Part shown: one piece after another, positions 44,443 through 55,733 of the stretch
Numbering within the stretch: the first letter of the stretch is position 1
Layout of the letters: the number at the start of each line of letters is the position of its first letter
Assembly (NCBI GenBank): GCA_034401795.1
Contig: CM067360.1
Span: 125,450,883 to 125,514,882 of the forward strand
Source of the DNA: Chaetoderma sp. LZ-2023a
Lineage: Eukaryota; Mollusca; Caudofoveata; Chaetodermatida; Chaetodermatidae
Direction: 5' to 3'
Length of the DNA stretch: 64,000 bases
Notes under the pieces: generated by a model
Database searches by the model: none
What the model was told of the DNA's origin: nothing
Seen by the model: the letters and a program-made list of their open reading frames with translations, nothing else
Program-made: the position numbers and the translations under genes

Positions 44443-44956
44443 AAAAATAAAAACTTGATGACGTGTGTTACTCTATAATCTAATTTTTGTATGGAAACAG
44501 TATATTTGAACTAAAACATGATGATGTACATTCGAAACATGATCACCTACTACACACATCAATGGCTGACAGCTATGCCGGCGGCTGTTCTGGATCGACT
44601 GCCGACTGTTATCAACCGTATTCCCGAGGGCTCAGCTAATGTGCATCTCACATAAGCTCTATGTATCATTTAAGATTGGGTGGGATTTGAATCAAATATC
44701 AATAAATTAAATTTAATCTCTTAATTATACCCACACGTTTTGAAAAAACTGCAGGGATATTACAATCGCCTCCATCTGTCTGTCTGTCCATCCATCTCCT
44801 CAGAAAGCTGTTGGTAGAATTTAATCAAAATTATTGTGTAAATTACCGATATGCTTGTGGATTGGGAGATACCATTTACACTAGGCTCCATTCCCGGGGG
44901 GGGGTGATTGGTTATATTCCTTTAACAGTCTTCCCCCCCCCCCCCTATCAAGTCTA

Positions 44957-46773
44957 TTGTGTGTATTGCTCGTCATCACTTGTCATGTGCAGCGTTTTAA
45001 TTCTTCTCTGTGTTCGCAGAAACCGAAGAACCCGGACACGTTGTGCCAGAAGTGCAACAGGTTCATGAAACGGAAGTATCTTGGTCATCACTGTGTGGCG
45101 TGTGCGAAGTGTAAGGTCGGAAGCCCGTGTGATGTGTGCGTCAAGTGGTCGTCGGCAATGGTGGCTGAGTTTGACAGGGATCGACGGGCGAGGCTGGAGC
45201 GTATAGAGAAAGACAAGGCAGTGAAGCGGCAGCAAGCGTCGTTGGTTGGACTGGAAGGTCGGCTGAATGAGAGGATGGATTCAGCACTGGGCGTATGGGC
45301 GGCCCAGTTCAAGGCCATGTTTGATTCATTACAGTCCACGGGCCCGGTGAGGCAAGCTGGTGCAGGGCAACCATTAGGTGGTCCGGCTAGTTCTGCTGAG
45401 GGTCATGCACCTGACCCTTCTCTGTCCTCGGCTCAAGAGCCGTCGGTAGAGGAGGAAGATTTGCTGTTGATGGAAGACTCCGGCATGCCGGATCTTTCAA
45501 TGTCGGCGATGCCTAGTACGTCCCAGGGGTCTCCCTCGGGATTTGTACGGGTTTGCCAGGCGGATGGTGATGTCGACGTTCCGTCGGGAATTTTTCATCC
45601 GTTATTTGTGCAACCGGATATGCCGGCGGAGCCGTGGTTTGCGGTTCCGACGGCTATCCCGACGGCGTTAGGCGCGGCTCCTATCGGAGTGACAGTGCCA
45701 GCCGTGATTGAGGCGGTCGTAGTCCCGGATCCCGTGTTGGAGCCGATGGACTGCGGAGAATCCGTATCCGGCGATTCGTTGGATACTGGTGCCGCTGGTA
45801 GTCGCGCTATGGATGCGCTCTGTCCTGGCAGAGACGTATATCGTAGCGTTCAGCAAGGATCGTCGGTGGCCCTCTCATCTAAGGGAGAGAGGGAGGATGA
45901 AAACGGGAGTTCTTTAATGGACGATTCCGCTTTCTGCGCCGAAGCTGAATGGGTGCAGGTCCTTGGATGGATGACCAATCGTCTCGGGTTGGCATCGGAT
46001 CTAGGATCTCAGCGCGATCCGGCGATGGAGCGGATGTCAGAGCGTGCGGCTAGCGCTCTGTCCAGTGGCTCTTCGGCCATGCCTACACTCCCCTTGGACT
46101 CGCAGACTTCTGACATGTTGGAAGTTGCGGCATATCGTCTGGTTCAGCCAGACTATGCGTTGCCCAAGGCCCCGAAGGGGATAAGGAGTAGGGTCTGCTG
46201 GACTGCACGGCGGAAGGCGGACAGGTGCCAGAGGCTGCTCCCGGAGTTGTTCGGGACACCATGCGCCTGTCTCAGGATTGCCTGGCCAGGGTAATCACGA
46301 GAACTTTGGCAGAGCGACGGAGAATGGTTCTCGATTGTGTGGAACCAGGACCGGAGATGAGGGCAGCGTTATCTTCTGCGCCTTTCATAGGTCCAGGCTT
46401 GTTCGGCGGCTCGGCACGACAAGCGCTTTCTAAAGTTGCATCGATGGTGGCGGAGCAAGAAGTGGTCGGCAAGTCGTGGAAGTCGACCAAGAGGACTCAG
46501 CCGCAACAGTCCTACCGTCAACACAGACAGGAGCAGCAGAGGCAGCGTCCTAGATCGCCCTTCCGTCCTTCTGCCCGTGATGCCCATAGGCCATCCGGAG
46601 CACAAGGGCCTGGCCGTTCGTCCACATACAAGCCCTCTAGTAAGAGGCCGTATGAGGACGACAGGAAGGGTGGCGGTTCGGGCCGTGGCGGCTACCGTAA
46701 GGATAGTCGTGGCGGCGGTTCCGGACCATCATACCACAAGAAGCCGCGGGGCGGCCGTGGGGCTCGTTCCTGA
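44957..46773 (+). pseudogene. DIRS copy E Gag-like ORF1
   Basis: 445 codons open (44957-46294), then the C-terminus in another frame (46225-46773). N-terminal zinc-like cluster CQKCNRFMKRKYLGHHC then CAKCKVGSPCDVC; a charged helix; a Pro/acidic middle (EEEDLLLMEDSGMPD); AMERMSERAASALSSGSSAM; and SQTSDMLEVAAYRLVQPDY. A deletion at about 46192 (after KGIRSRV) removes the AARAAMAALSHG helix and shifts frame. The Arg/Gly-rich tail (PRGGRGARS) follows in the new frame. This is the longest Gag N-terminus in the window. By analogy it should assemble particles with element RNA. Confidence 0.8.
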
Positions 46774-48941
46774 CGGGTTTCCGGCGGAATCAATACCGGC
46801 GGCTTTGGAAACAAATGGAGTCGAGAATCTTCACCCAAGCGATGTAGCGTCTTGTCGGCTAATCTCGACCGACAACTGTGTGCAGATTCCTTCCGTCGGA
46901 GGCAGACTTCAGATATTCCTAAGCCAATGGGAACAGGTCGTGCGCGACTGTTTAGTCTGTCAGTGGATAAGAAACGGCTACGATCCGGACTGGCTCATCC
47001 ATCAATCGTTAGTTCCGTTAACCTCGACTCCAATATGGACTCCTATTCCAAGGGAATTAGACCGTCTAGTTGCCATTCAGTCAGAGATAGAATCGCTTCG
47101 TCAGAAGAAGGCGATTCACCTGGTCGCCGATCAGTCATCACTGGGCTTCTATTCGATTATGTTCCTAGTTCCGAAGCGTACCGGAGGGTGGAGACCAATT
47201 CTCAATCTCAAACCGTTGAACAAATTTATTCTTTCTCCCAGATTTCAGATGGAGACGGTAGCAGCGGTGATGACAGGGCTCAGGAAAAGCATGTGGGCGG
47301 TATCAATAGATCTGAAGGATGCTTATTTTCATATTCCAATGTCAATTCCCTTTCAGAAGTACCTGCGGTTTGCATTCCAAGACAATGTTTGGGAATTCAA
47401 TGCTCTTCCATTCGGCCTGACCACGGCTCCGAGGGTCTTCACCAAGGTGGTTCTCGCCATGACTTCTTTACTTCGCAGGAGAAACATAGCTGTTCACACT
47501 TACATAGACGACTGGCTGCTAAAGGCGGGGAATCCAGTCACTCTGCGCAGCAATCTGAAGGTAGTCCTAGACTTATTAAAGAAGCTAGGATGGATTGTGA
47601 ATCTAGAGAAATCAGAACTGACTCCATCCCAGGAGTTTGTTTATCTGGGAATTTTTTTCAGTCTCAGGGACGGCGTAGCTTTTCCGGCGGAGAGCAGAGT
47701 CAGAAGCCTGATTGCAGTATTGGAGTCAGTTTCTCTAGGAGCCTATCTGACGGCGCGTCAATTTCTCAGAATACTCGGTTTACTAGTATCTCTGGAGAAG
47801 GTGGTGCCATATGCGGCGCTCAGGCGCAGGCCGATTCAGATGTATTTGATGGCGTTCTGGTCACAGAGAACAGATCCATTATCTCAGAATACCAGTAAAA
47901 GAACCATTGATATTCCACCTTCAGTGGTGGTTGTCGGAACAGAATCTCCTGCGAGGTGTTCCTCTACAACCTCCTCAACCTCAGATGTCCATATTCACGG
48001 ATGCATCGTTGACAGGTTGGGGAGCGGTATTGGACAATCAGTCAGTGTCAGGGGAATGGGATCGGACCAATGCGCAGAAACATATCAATGTGCTCGAGCT
48101 ATTAGCGGTGGTATTAGCACTGCAGAAGTTCGAGAGTCTAGTTCAAGACAAAATTGTCCTAGTAAGGACAGACAACTCAACAGTGGTGTCTTATTTGAAC
48201 CGCCAAGGCGGGACAAGATCACCGGAGTTGTGTATGATGGTTTGGAACCTTCTGTTGTGGTGCCAAGAGAGGAATATTATTCTTCGGGCAGCACACATTC
48301 CAGGAAGATTGAACATCTTAGCGGATGCTCTCAGTCGAAGGACGGTTTGTCGTCCGACGGAATGGCAGCTCAACCAAGTGGTAGCGGAGGTTCTATTCAA
48401 ACAATGGGGCAAGCCAAATGTCGACCTATTTGCAATGAAGAAAAACGCAAAGATGGTCACGTACGTGTCACCGATCCCGGACCCGTTAGCTCTAGCAGTA
48501 GACGCACTGGCGATAAGTTGGAAGGGAATGTACGCGTATGCGTATCCTCCAACAATTCTCATCCCGAAAGTTCTGGCAAAGATAAGAGAGGGGATGTGCC
48601 AAGTACTACTGATCGCTCCTTATTGGCCAGGCCGATCATGGTTTACGGATCTGCTGGACCTTCTGGTCTGCAGTCCAATCCCTCTTCCAGACACAAGAGA
48701 TGTAATCTCTCAGAACAAGGGTCTGTACCTTCACGACAGACCAGAAATGTTCAAATTGACTGCATGGATGTTGTCAAGCAGCGTGCAATTGAGGGTGGCT
48801 TTTTTGAGCAAGCAGCGAAGTTTGTTGCTTCGGCCAGAAGAGTTTCGACCACAAAAACATATAATTATAGAATCAACAAATTTGCACAGTGGTGTGAGAG
48901 AAGAGATATTGATCCCTTTTCTGCATCTGTTCAACACGTAG
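46436..48941 (+). pseudogene. DIRS copy E RT/RNase H (frameshifted)
   Basis: The frame overlaps the Gag C-terminus. It runs through the RT N-terminus (LVPLTSTPIWTPIPREL), FLVPKRTGGW, LNLKPLNKFILSP, SIDLKDAYFHIP, LPFGLTTAP and YIDDWLLKAG to DPLSQ. A frame change near 47886 moves the RT frame to the next register, which continues (47907-48941) with RNase H IFTDASLTGWG, LELLAVVLAL, RTDNSTVVSYLN and the complete NILADALSR block, then VDLFAMKKNAKMVTYVSP and the end IPFLHLFNT. All RT and RNase H catalytic residues can be seen, so one indel is the only obvious defect. An uncharacterised segment of about 150 residues follows RNase H, as in the other copies. Confidence 0.85.
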
Positions 48942-49790
48942 CAGATTTTATCTGTCATTTATACGAAGTTGACAAACTTGTACCTTCTACCCTAGCAGCA
49001 TATAAGTCTGCATTAGCTTCTGTCATTCCTAGTCTCACCATTGGGGGAGTGGAGAATGACACCTTGAATGAAGTTATTAAAGGAATGAGCAATCTGCGAC
49101 CTAGACAGCCAATTCCTATCCCATCATGGAATCTATCTCTTGTTCTACAGGTTTTAGGGCATGCTCCCTTTGAACCGATTAGATCTATTGACATTAAACT
49201 GTTAACTATTAAATCAGTTTTCTTGGTTGCAGCAGCGTCGGCGAGAAGGAGAAGCGAGATTCATGCGCTTTCTGCCGAACAAGACCGTTTTGTCGTCACG
49301 GGTGAAGGTTTAAGATTACTTCCACGTCTTTGTTTCCTGGCAAAGAATCAGTCACTTAAATATCCAGGACAGCCGATCAATTTGCCAAGTTTAACTAGAC
49401 ATGACCCAAATTCTTGTGCTTGGTGACCTGTCAGATGTCTAAAGATGTATAAGAAACGTACTTCTGAGTGGAGAGACGACCCGAAATCTCTGTGGTTATG
49501 TCTCAAAGCTCCCCATTTACGTGCTTCGAAAGATACTATTTCTCGTTGGATAGTTGACGCTATTCAGATGTCGCACAAGATCGCTACAGGAAAGCAGATT
49601 GATCGTGCGAATGCCCATGAGGTCTGAGCACTAGCAGCATCATCGGCCCTTTATAAGGGTGTCTCTTTAGAGCAGGTGATGTCTGTAGCACAATGGCATG
49701 CCGAGTCGTCATTCACTGATTTCTACCTTCGAGACATCTCCAGCACACTTAATCCAGTAGCCGTCGCCAATCTGTCGAACCTAAACTAAG
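46852..49790 (+). pseudogene. DIRS copy E tyrosine recombinase (two stops)
   Basis: The Ser-rich overlapping part is open from 46852 to 47898 and, after the same indel, from about 47886 to 49426. The recombinase has TTKTYNYRINKFAQWC, FSASVQHVADFICHLY and SARRRSEIHAL (first catalytic Arg). It stops at TGA in CAW*PVRC (about 49423), where copy B has Cys. A second TGA (49625) falls exactly on the Arg of the catalytic HxxR (copy B AHQVR, here AHEV then stop); CGA to TGA fits CpG deamination. The end reads DISSTLNPVAVANLSNLN. Copy E therefore cannot make active recombinase. Confidence 0.85.
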
Positions 49791-50769
49791 CCACGTCCGA
49801 CCACTACTTCGCACACATCACAAAAGCCTTCCGCCTACACTGACCAAGCGCTATGCACATGACTGAGTACGACCGTGGATTGGGCCTAGCTCCTGTGATG
49901 ATCAAGAACAGATTGACCACTCAAAAATGGTGAGTGTTTACATTAATTAAGTGACTATAAATATGTTTACTTCCAGTCGAAATACCAGACTGAGTAAGTA
50001 GATAGTCTGGTACAAGAGTATATTTATCCTCTCATACAGACATGAGACTCATTCCAATTTGAAAATCTAATCGATATACTGATGGTTTTTTCAAATATTG
50101 AAGTTGTAGTAGCTTCTTTGCACTCTACTGGACTGCCCTAGCTGAGACTTGGGGCTGACACGGGTCTGGTGGGTGTTGCATCCCCATGGACATCCCTCTG
50201 GTTTTGTGCGGACAAAAGAGGGGGGGGGGGGGAGCGCGGTCTAGACCATGGAAGTTTAGCACTCTATGAGTCAGATAGCAGAACCCAAGCGTATGCCAGG
50301 GTTTTAGTCTCTTCACAACCTTCTCTGTTGGATGGTTGGTGAGTGCTGGTTCGAGCCTCACCTCCTCCCACCGGCATTTCCTGGCTGTCGAAATCCGGAG
50401 TTTATCATAATAGTACATCTGGTAAGTATTATTCGAAGTAGAATCAAAAAAGCATCCGCTTTTGTTTCTACGAGAATTCTTAATACTTACCAGATGTACT
50501 ATGGCCCTGCCTCAGCCGCCCCGCTGAGGTGAGGCTGAGCTGCTTTCGCAGTTTGCCAAGGCAAATATAAGACGAATCTGACTGTGATTGGGAATTGACT
50601 CGGTACCTGCGGCTATGGTATTCCCGGACACAGTATGGGCAGGACCAGGAGAGTGCGGAGTTTTAATTGTTTATTTTGAGCTAGACTAGATAATAGAGAT
50701 TATCATAATAGTACATCTGGTAAGTATTAAGAATTCTCGTAGAAACAAAAGCGGATGCTTTTTTGATTC

Positions 50770-51503
50770 ATCATTTGTGTCCGATTTTTGGCTCTGGATA
50801 TGTTTAATAGCAATTATTTAACCATGGATCAAGTGTTCAGGATCACAAGGCTATAGGTAGTCTGTGCCAGGTTATAATGTAGTAATTTGCTACATGCCAT
50901 TTGAAATTCAATTGGATACATCTTGTGACCACTGCAGATGTCGTCTTCATCTGACTTGACCATTAATCATATGCACGCTCGATCTCTGGCGATTGCTCAA
51001 GATAGCCTTTTCACTGCTAACGGGAGTTAACTCTGCTTACGTCTGGAGCCTGTCGACGATCGTCTCCCTTGTGACATATAATGGAAAAGCTATCTCGAAC
51101 GTCGTCCTTATCTGCAAGCTTTATTCTTACATTTTTGTTTTAAAAAACCTATTTGAGGAATCCTAACGGCCATAGGACCAAGCGATGCAGCTAATCAGCA
51201 GCTATTTCCAGATACCCTAGTCATTAAAATCGGCGCACGGACACTGGCGATATCAGCATCTATAGATTTACACCAGGAAAGTGTCTGTCAGCTATACCAC
51301 CCCTTTAACAATTACGACGTCATTCACCATATGGGAAAATAACACACAAATCTATGGGGAATGCCTAAAATATTGCGAGATGGTATATTGTGACGTAAAC
51401 GATGACGTCATTAGGTTAATGACGTCATGTGACATCACAAAGACGCTGTTGGATGATTTTGTCACGCAATTTGTGCTTGTGTGGCCAATCCAGTTAGTAT
51501 ATA
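50770..51503. other. Non-coding, no supported gene
   Basis: Unique-looking sequence between DIRS E and the Tc1-like element. Only short frames occur; 'gatgacgtcattaggttaat' near 51402 and 'gacgtcatgtgacatc' near 51421 resemble foldback-family outer arms. Confidence 0.4.
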
Positions 51504-53158
51504 TACACCTGTACAAAAGTTAAGCACCACCCTATTTTTACGCACATGCGAGGGTATATTCATGTGCTATGAAGAAAGCAATAGCATAAACATTTATGTA
51601 CCCATCCATCTTAGTGCAAGAGGTAATAATGCAACTAGAGGAATGCTGATTATGATGGTGGGGAAACACTGTATGTTTTTGTTTGAACTTGAAAACGAGG
51701 CCTGAATATGGTTACGTTGACACAACTGACAACTATTGCCCTACAGTTGACACACGTGGCTAGATTGTCATTAATGGTGTCTGAAAACGAAGTTTAACAT
51801 CTGTGCACGAGTTTGAGACTGTCATTATTAATACCGGGTATATCCACCTTGTGCCTGGATGACGGCCTGGACACGACGTCTCATGCTGGTCACCAACCGA
51901 CTGATACGCCATTGTGGTATTCGTTGCCATTCAAGATGGAGTGCGTCTGTTAATTCCTGTAGGTTCTGCACAGGAGGATCCCTCCTTCTCACCATGTTTC
52001 CCAGAATGTCCCATATATGCTCAATAGGGTTCATGTCAGGGCTCCTTGCTGGCCATGGTAGGGTTTCGATGGCATTCTGGCGGAGGTATTCATGCACAGC
52101 TCTAGCACGATGTGGTCGGGCGTTGTCATCCATGAATATAGGGTGGGTTCCAGGTGCATGATCTACAAAATGAGGGACCACAACTCTATCCAGTATGGAA
52201 TCTTGATATCTTTGTCCATTTAGTGTTCCAGGTACAGTCAACAGATCCAGCTTACAATCAAATGAGATGCACCCCCATATCATAACGGAACCTCCACCAA
52301 ATGGAACTTCTTCCATGATGTTACGTTGGTCGTACGCCGTGCGTCTGGACCTCCATACACAAGTTCGACCATCTGTGGCATGAAGCAGGAACCGACTTTC
52401 ATCGGACCAGTGTACCCGTCTCCAGGATCTCATGTTCCAGTGTCTTCTTTCGTTGCACCACCTCAGACGCTCCTCATTGTGGTGTGCAGTGAGGAGAGGA
52501 CGTCTGACAGGTCTAGCTTTCATGCCAGCAGCATACAGTCTCCTTTTGACGGTAGACATTGACACTCTATTGCGCGTTTCCCATTGCTGGCTGAGCACTC
52601 TGCTGTTGGTGAATGGAGATCTAACAAGGCGTACTAGGGCTCGATCATCACGGGCAGTAGTCTTCTTCGGTCTTCCAGATCTAGGCCTGTCCTTCACCTC
52701 GTTAGTTTGCCCATGTTTTGCAATCAAACGACTGATTACAGTATGGTTAATGTTCAGCTGTCTGCCAATCTCTCTGCATGACATACCAGTGGTATGCATG
52801 CCTATGATTTGCCATTTCACACGATCACTTAACCTTCGTCTTGCCATAGCGGTTCACAATCAAGAGCTAATTCTCTCTGTACAAATAAACCACGGTCATG
52901 AACACAAAATTCCTAATCTTGTCGCCTAAATCTGTATGTAATGTTCTACACCTCAAACTGGACTTTTACATAACTGAACACGTGTGCTGTTTCCCGCCAC
53001 GCACGGACATCAAGCGGCGTGAAGTCATGCATGCATGTGCATTTCGTACTTGGAATTATGTCAGCTAACGCGGGGACAAAAAGTATGGCAGCCTAGTTGT
53101 ACCATCATGTTTCTACGTTCTATTGTTTTTGCTGGTGCTTAACTTTTGCACAGGTGTA
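51504..53158 (-). mobile_element. Tc1-like transposon, apparently intact
   Basis: 1655 bp flanked by TA dinucleotides (51502-51503 and 53159-53160). Terminal inverted repeats TACACCTGTACAAAAG.. and TACACCTGTGCAAAAG.. continue with TTAAGCACCA, with one mismatch in about 26 bp. It encodes a full-length transposase on the minus strand. TA duplication, terminal repeats and enzyme all fit the Tc1/mariner superfamily. Confidence 0.95.
51828..52847 (-). CDS. Tc1-like DD34E transposase
   Basis: 339 codons from ATG (MARRRLSDRVKW) to stop, the usual length for Tc1 transposases (about 340). Residues 1-60: helix-turn-helix with MSCREIGRQLNINHTVISR. GRPKKTT linker motif near residue 60. A second HTH around residues 65-110 (NRVSMSTVKRRLYAAGMKA). 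Catalytic domain: HWSDESRF (first Asp), IFMDDNARPHRA (second Asp), SPDMNPIEHIWD (Glu), with 34 residues between the second Asp and Glu, i.e. DD34E. GGGSVMIWGCI is also typical. It cuts at the terminal repeats and inserts at TA. No frameshift or stop is present, so it may be recent or active. Confidence 0.95.
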   Translation of the reverse strand: MARRRLSDRVKWQIIGMHTTGMSCREIGRQLNINHTVISRLIAKHGQTNEVKDRPRSGRPKKTTARDDRALVRLVRSPFTNSRVLSQQWETRNRVSMSTVKRRLYAAGMKARPVRRPLLTAHHNEERLRWCNERRHWNMRSWRRVHWSDESRFLLHATDGRTCVWRSRRTAYDQRNIMEEVPFGGGSVMIWGCISFDCKLDLLTVPGTLNGQRYQDSILDRVVVPHFVDHAPGTHPIFMDDNARPHRARAVHEYLRQNAIETLPWPARSPDMNPIEHIWDILGNMVRRRDPPVQNLQELTDALHLEWQRIPQWRISRLVTSMRRRVQAVIQAQGGYTRY

Positions 53159-53160
53159 TA

Positions 53161-54415
53161 GATCAATGTTTGCGACGCTATTGAAAAATACGACTACGAC
53201 GTGACTTTGACGTTATACCAGGGGCATTAACTCGTAACGCGATGTCATAGTCCATGAGCTACGGTTCCTGGGAAATTAACATAACCTGGATACTCTCCCA
53301 GGAGCGTCAGTGTCGCAACGGATTCAATCCAGCTTGTTCGCGTGTGCTTGGCAACATCCGTTGCTTCTTCGTGTCTTCCGAACATTAGTTACATTAGTTA
53401 AATTAATAAAAACTTTAATAATAAACTATTGTGCAACTCAAGTTGCAACTATTCGTTACCCTGCTCGTGCCAGGGGTGAGCCCATCGAGGCTGGCGTTCC
53501 GAGTACAGATTACAGATGACTCAGTAACGCAAATCCCCTTGACGCGGGAAACAAAGCGAAACCATATATATATAATGTATTATAATGTATTATTCCTTCA
53601 AAAATATGACTATATATTATCATTGATAATCATTTTTTTTTTAATTTGGTGGTGGAACCATGTGTGCGGTGGCACTTACACTTTTTGTCTCCAGCAGACT
53701 TTGTATTTTTAAAATGAACACCTGATGGAAACATGATGTGAGGCAATAAGCGGATATGGTCTCCCAGTCAGTTTTTCAGAGGAGAGTAGATGTGTACTCT
53801 GCAACTGGTGCAGAGTTTGAGGTGAAAATTTGTTCCAGGTAAACTCCTTCCTTTTAAGAAGCGCGTTCATCTTTAAGGCAACTATAGGCTCTGACATAAA
53901 GATCAGTGACTTTCATGACAATAGCTATGTTCAACGCGTTATCTCTGAATAGGGCTGTTGGTTGTTTATGAAACACAGTAAGTTCTCTGTACATGTAACT
54001 AGTTGGGTCTGAAAAGGGTCATTAGTTGTTTGCAAAACACAAATAAGTTCTGAAAAGGCCTGGTGGTTGTTTATGGAACAGTTGATCACACTGCTTCTTC
54101 ATTGCAGCTTTATTGCATATTTAGCTCATCAGTTGATAGGCACATAATCTGTTGCCTATTATGCCACTCATAACGCCGCCATTTCCAGTTACATTATGAA
54201 TCTATACAGTGATTGCTCTGTGGATACACATGTTTTCCGAGCAGCATCTACAAAAATGAAGAATAATGGAAATGATAGAGATTAGGCTAACAAACATTTA
54301 AGTGCATCCCACACTGATGCAGTGCGTCGACAGTGAGCCGTCTTTTATGCCCACATTGGTGCACTATGGTAAAGCAGCAGAATTGAAAGCAAAGCAAAAG
54401 GGATGCGAGAAAATA
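53161..54415. other. Non-coding, no supported gene
   Basis: Short frames only. It includes T-rich and TA-rich stretches (53560-53645). Nothing is recognised. Confidence 0.4.
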
Positions 54416-54459
<44 letters not shown>

Positions 54460-54460
54460 T
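54416..54460. repeat. (TAG)n microsatellite
   Basis: About 15 uninterrupted TAG units. Confidence 0.95.
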
Positions 54461-54639
54461 CCTTGCAAGATGATTGCTTTTTGATGTCGTAATCGATTTT
54501 TAAGAAGCATTAATCTAATATTTAGAAACTATTAGTAGAACGTGAAGGAGTTGGCCAGAATTATAACAAGAACACAGCGACCATGTTCCTTTACATATAA
54601 ACTTCTGTTGAATAGATTTTAATGTCCCTTAGTTCCTAA

Positions 54640-55520
54640 TCATATCTCCCAAATTTCTGCCCGATCCATTCAGAAATTCTTTAGTACTAGTCGTTTTCAC
54701 GAAAACTAGGTCATTCAAGATAACAACTAAACATGAGGGCAATCAACTTCCCTTGAAAAGACTTGGTTCAGCTGTTGCCCTAGATGACCCTTCATGAATT
54801 CTGAATCAGTCCCCCAAGAGGATTCTGAAGATTTTTAAAAGCATTTCAAAAAGTCAGCCAAAATCCAAGATGGTTGCCGGGCAAATTGGCTGATCAGCAT
54901 TATTTCAACAAATCTGGATCTCTATGGTCTAAGGATGCTTTCTGGCAAATATACTTGAAATCGATTAAGTGGATTCTCGAGAAGACAATTTATAATGTCC
55001 TATTGCTTTAGTATGGGAGCGTTTGGCGGGAAAATGATCCAAGATGGACAGCAAAACATTTATCTGACAGGCTCGAAAACAGCAAATTTGAAATTAGAAT
55101 ACCCAAAAAGAGGCCCAAAGGGGCCTGTATCGCTCACCTGGAATTATTGGCCACTGGCACAACCGAACAAAATGAGATGACCAATGGAAAAATTTACCAA
55201 TCTAATTTCTGTGAATGTTTAGCCAAGTTTTATTAAAATTGGCCCAGTGGTTAATAAGTAGTTTTTTATATGATTTTCAGAAAATCCAAGATGGCCGCCA
55301 AACACGCTAAATGTTAATTGATCAACGGTGGCCAAGTTTTTTTTATGTATCAACTTCCCATGGACAAACTTTAATGGCCCTTAGTCCCTAATCAAATTTT
55401 TGCCTTAAATGTTTAGCGGGACTGGAAAATAAGTCGCTGTCAAGAAAACTAGGTCATCCAAGATGGCCACCCAAATATTTGGCCAATCAAGTTCCCTTGA
55501 ACAAACTGGGATACGCTTTT
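54640..55520. repeat. Dispersed 'aagatggc' repeat, copy 2
   Basis: At least three tandem-like degenerate units: 'ttcccttgaacaaactggga', 'gccctagatgatattttatg', 'gatctgccaagcggtttcgg', 'caagatggccgccaaa'. Same family as 9745-10400. It lies just upstream of the first exon of the plus-strand gene. Confidence 0.6.
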
Positions 55521-55598
55521 GCCCTAGATGATATTTTATGAGCTTGGAATCGATCTGCCAAGCGGTTTCGGAGAAAACTTTTATAGGCATTTCTAAAG

Positions 55599-55733
55599 TG
55601 TCCGGAGCAAATTCTGTCAACAAATGCAACATCTTGATGGTCAGCTTTGTCATCTTGAACAGATGTGTGTTGAAGAGGTTCAGACAATTATGACCGAAAC
55701 CATCAGGAACTATACAGACATATTGAAACATGG
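55599..55733 (+). CDS. Unknown gene, exon a (helical Gln/Glu-rich)
   Basis: The frame VRSKFCQQMQHLDGQLCHLE, QMCVEEVQTIMTETIRNYTD and ILKHG ends at an excellent donor (CATGG/GTAAGT) in phase 2. The opening acceptor is weaker (ttctaaag/TG), and a stop lies just before it in frame, so the exon must start close to here. The sequence is rich in Gln, Glu, His and hydrophobics with helix-like spacing. It joins in phase with exon b. I do not recognise the family. Confidence 0.75.

Larger units (their letters stand above)
42181..44946. other. Foreign insert in the DIRS E leader
   Basis: About 2.77 kb replaces roughly 130 bp of leader that is present in copies A and B. The left border reads GTTAG/TTAACCCTCTGGGCCC, resembling a piggyBac-type end (TTAA then CCC). 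No matching inverted end is seen at the right border, which is a poly-C tract directly followed by DIRS 'ctatcaagt'. It contains a foldback core (43680-43765), a 119-bp palindrome, MITE copy 12 and a possible small exon. The 42190-43670 part has no recognised content. Confidence 0.6.
41543..50769 (+). mobile_element. DIRS copy E (plus strand)
   Basis: 5' terminus 41543-41720 ('attctacttcgaataatact', 'tcctgcccatactgtgtcc'); 3' terminus 50571-50769, its inverse, ending 'gcggatgcttttttgattc'. The complementary region (50395-50515) contains 'tattcgaagtagaat' fused to 'caaaaaagcatccgctt', i.e. the complements of both ends head to tail. This is diagnostic of DIRS elements, which replicate through a circular intermediate. 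No target-site duplication is evident. The 5' leader is interrupted at 42181-44946. Gag, RT/RNase H and recombinase frames all carry lesions. Confidence 0.92.

Noticed and set aside
44570-44640. Short frame MADSYAGGCSGSTADC
   Set aside because: Only 25 codons, without splice or family support.
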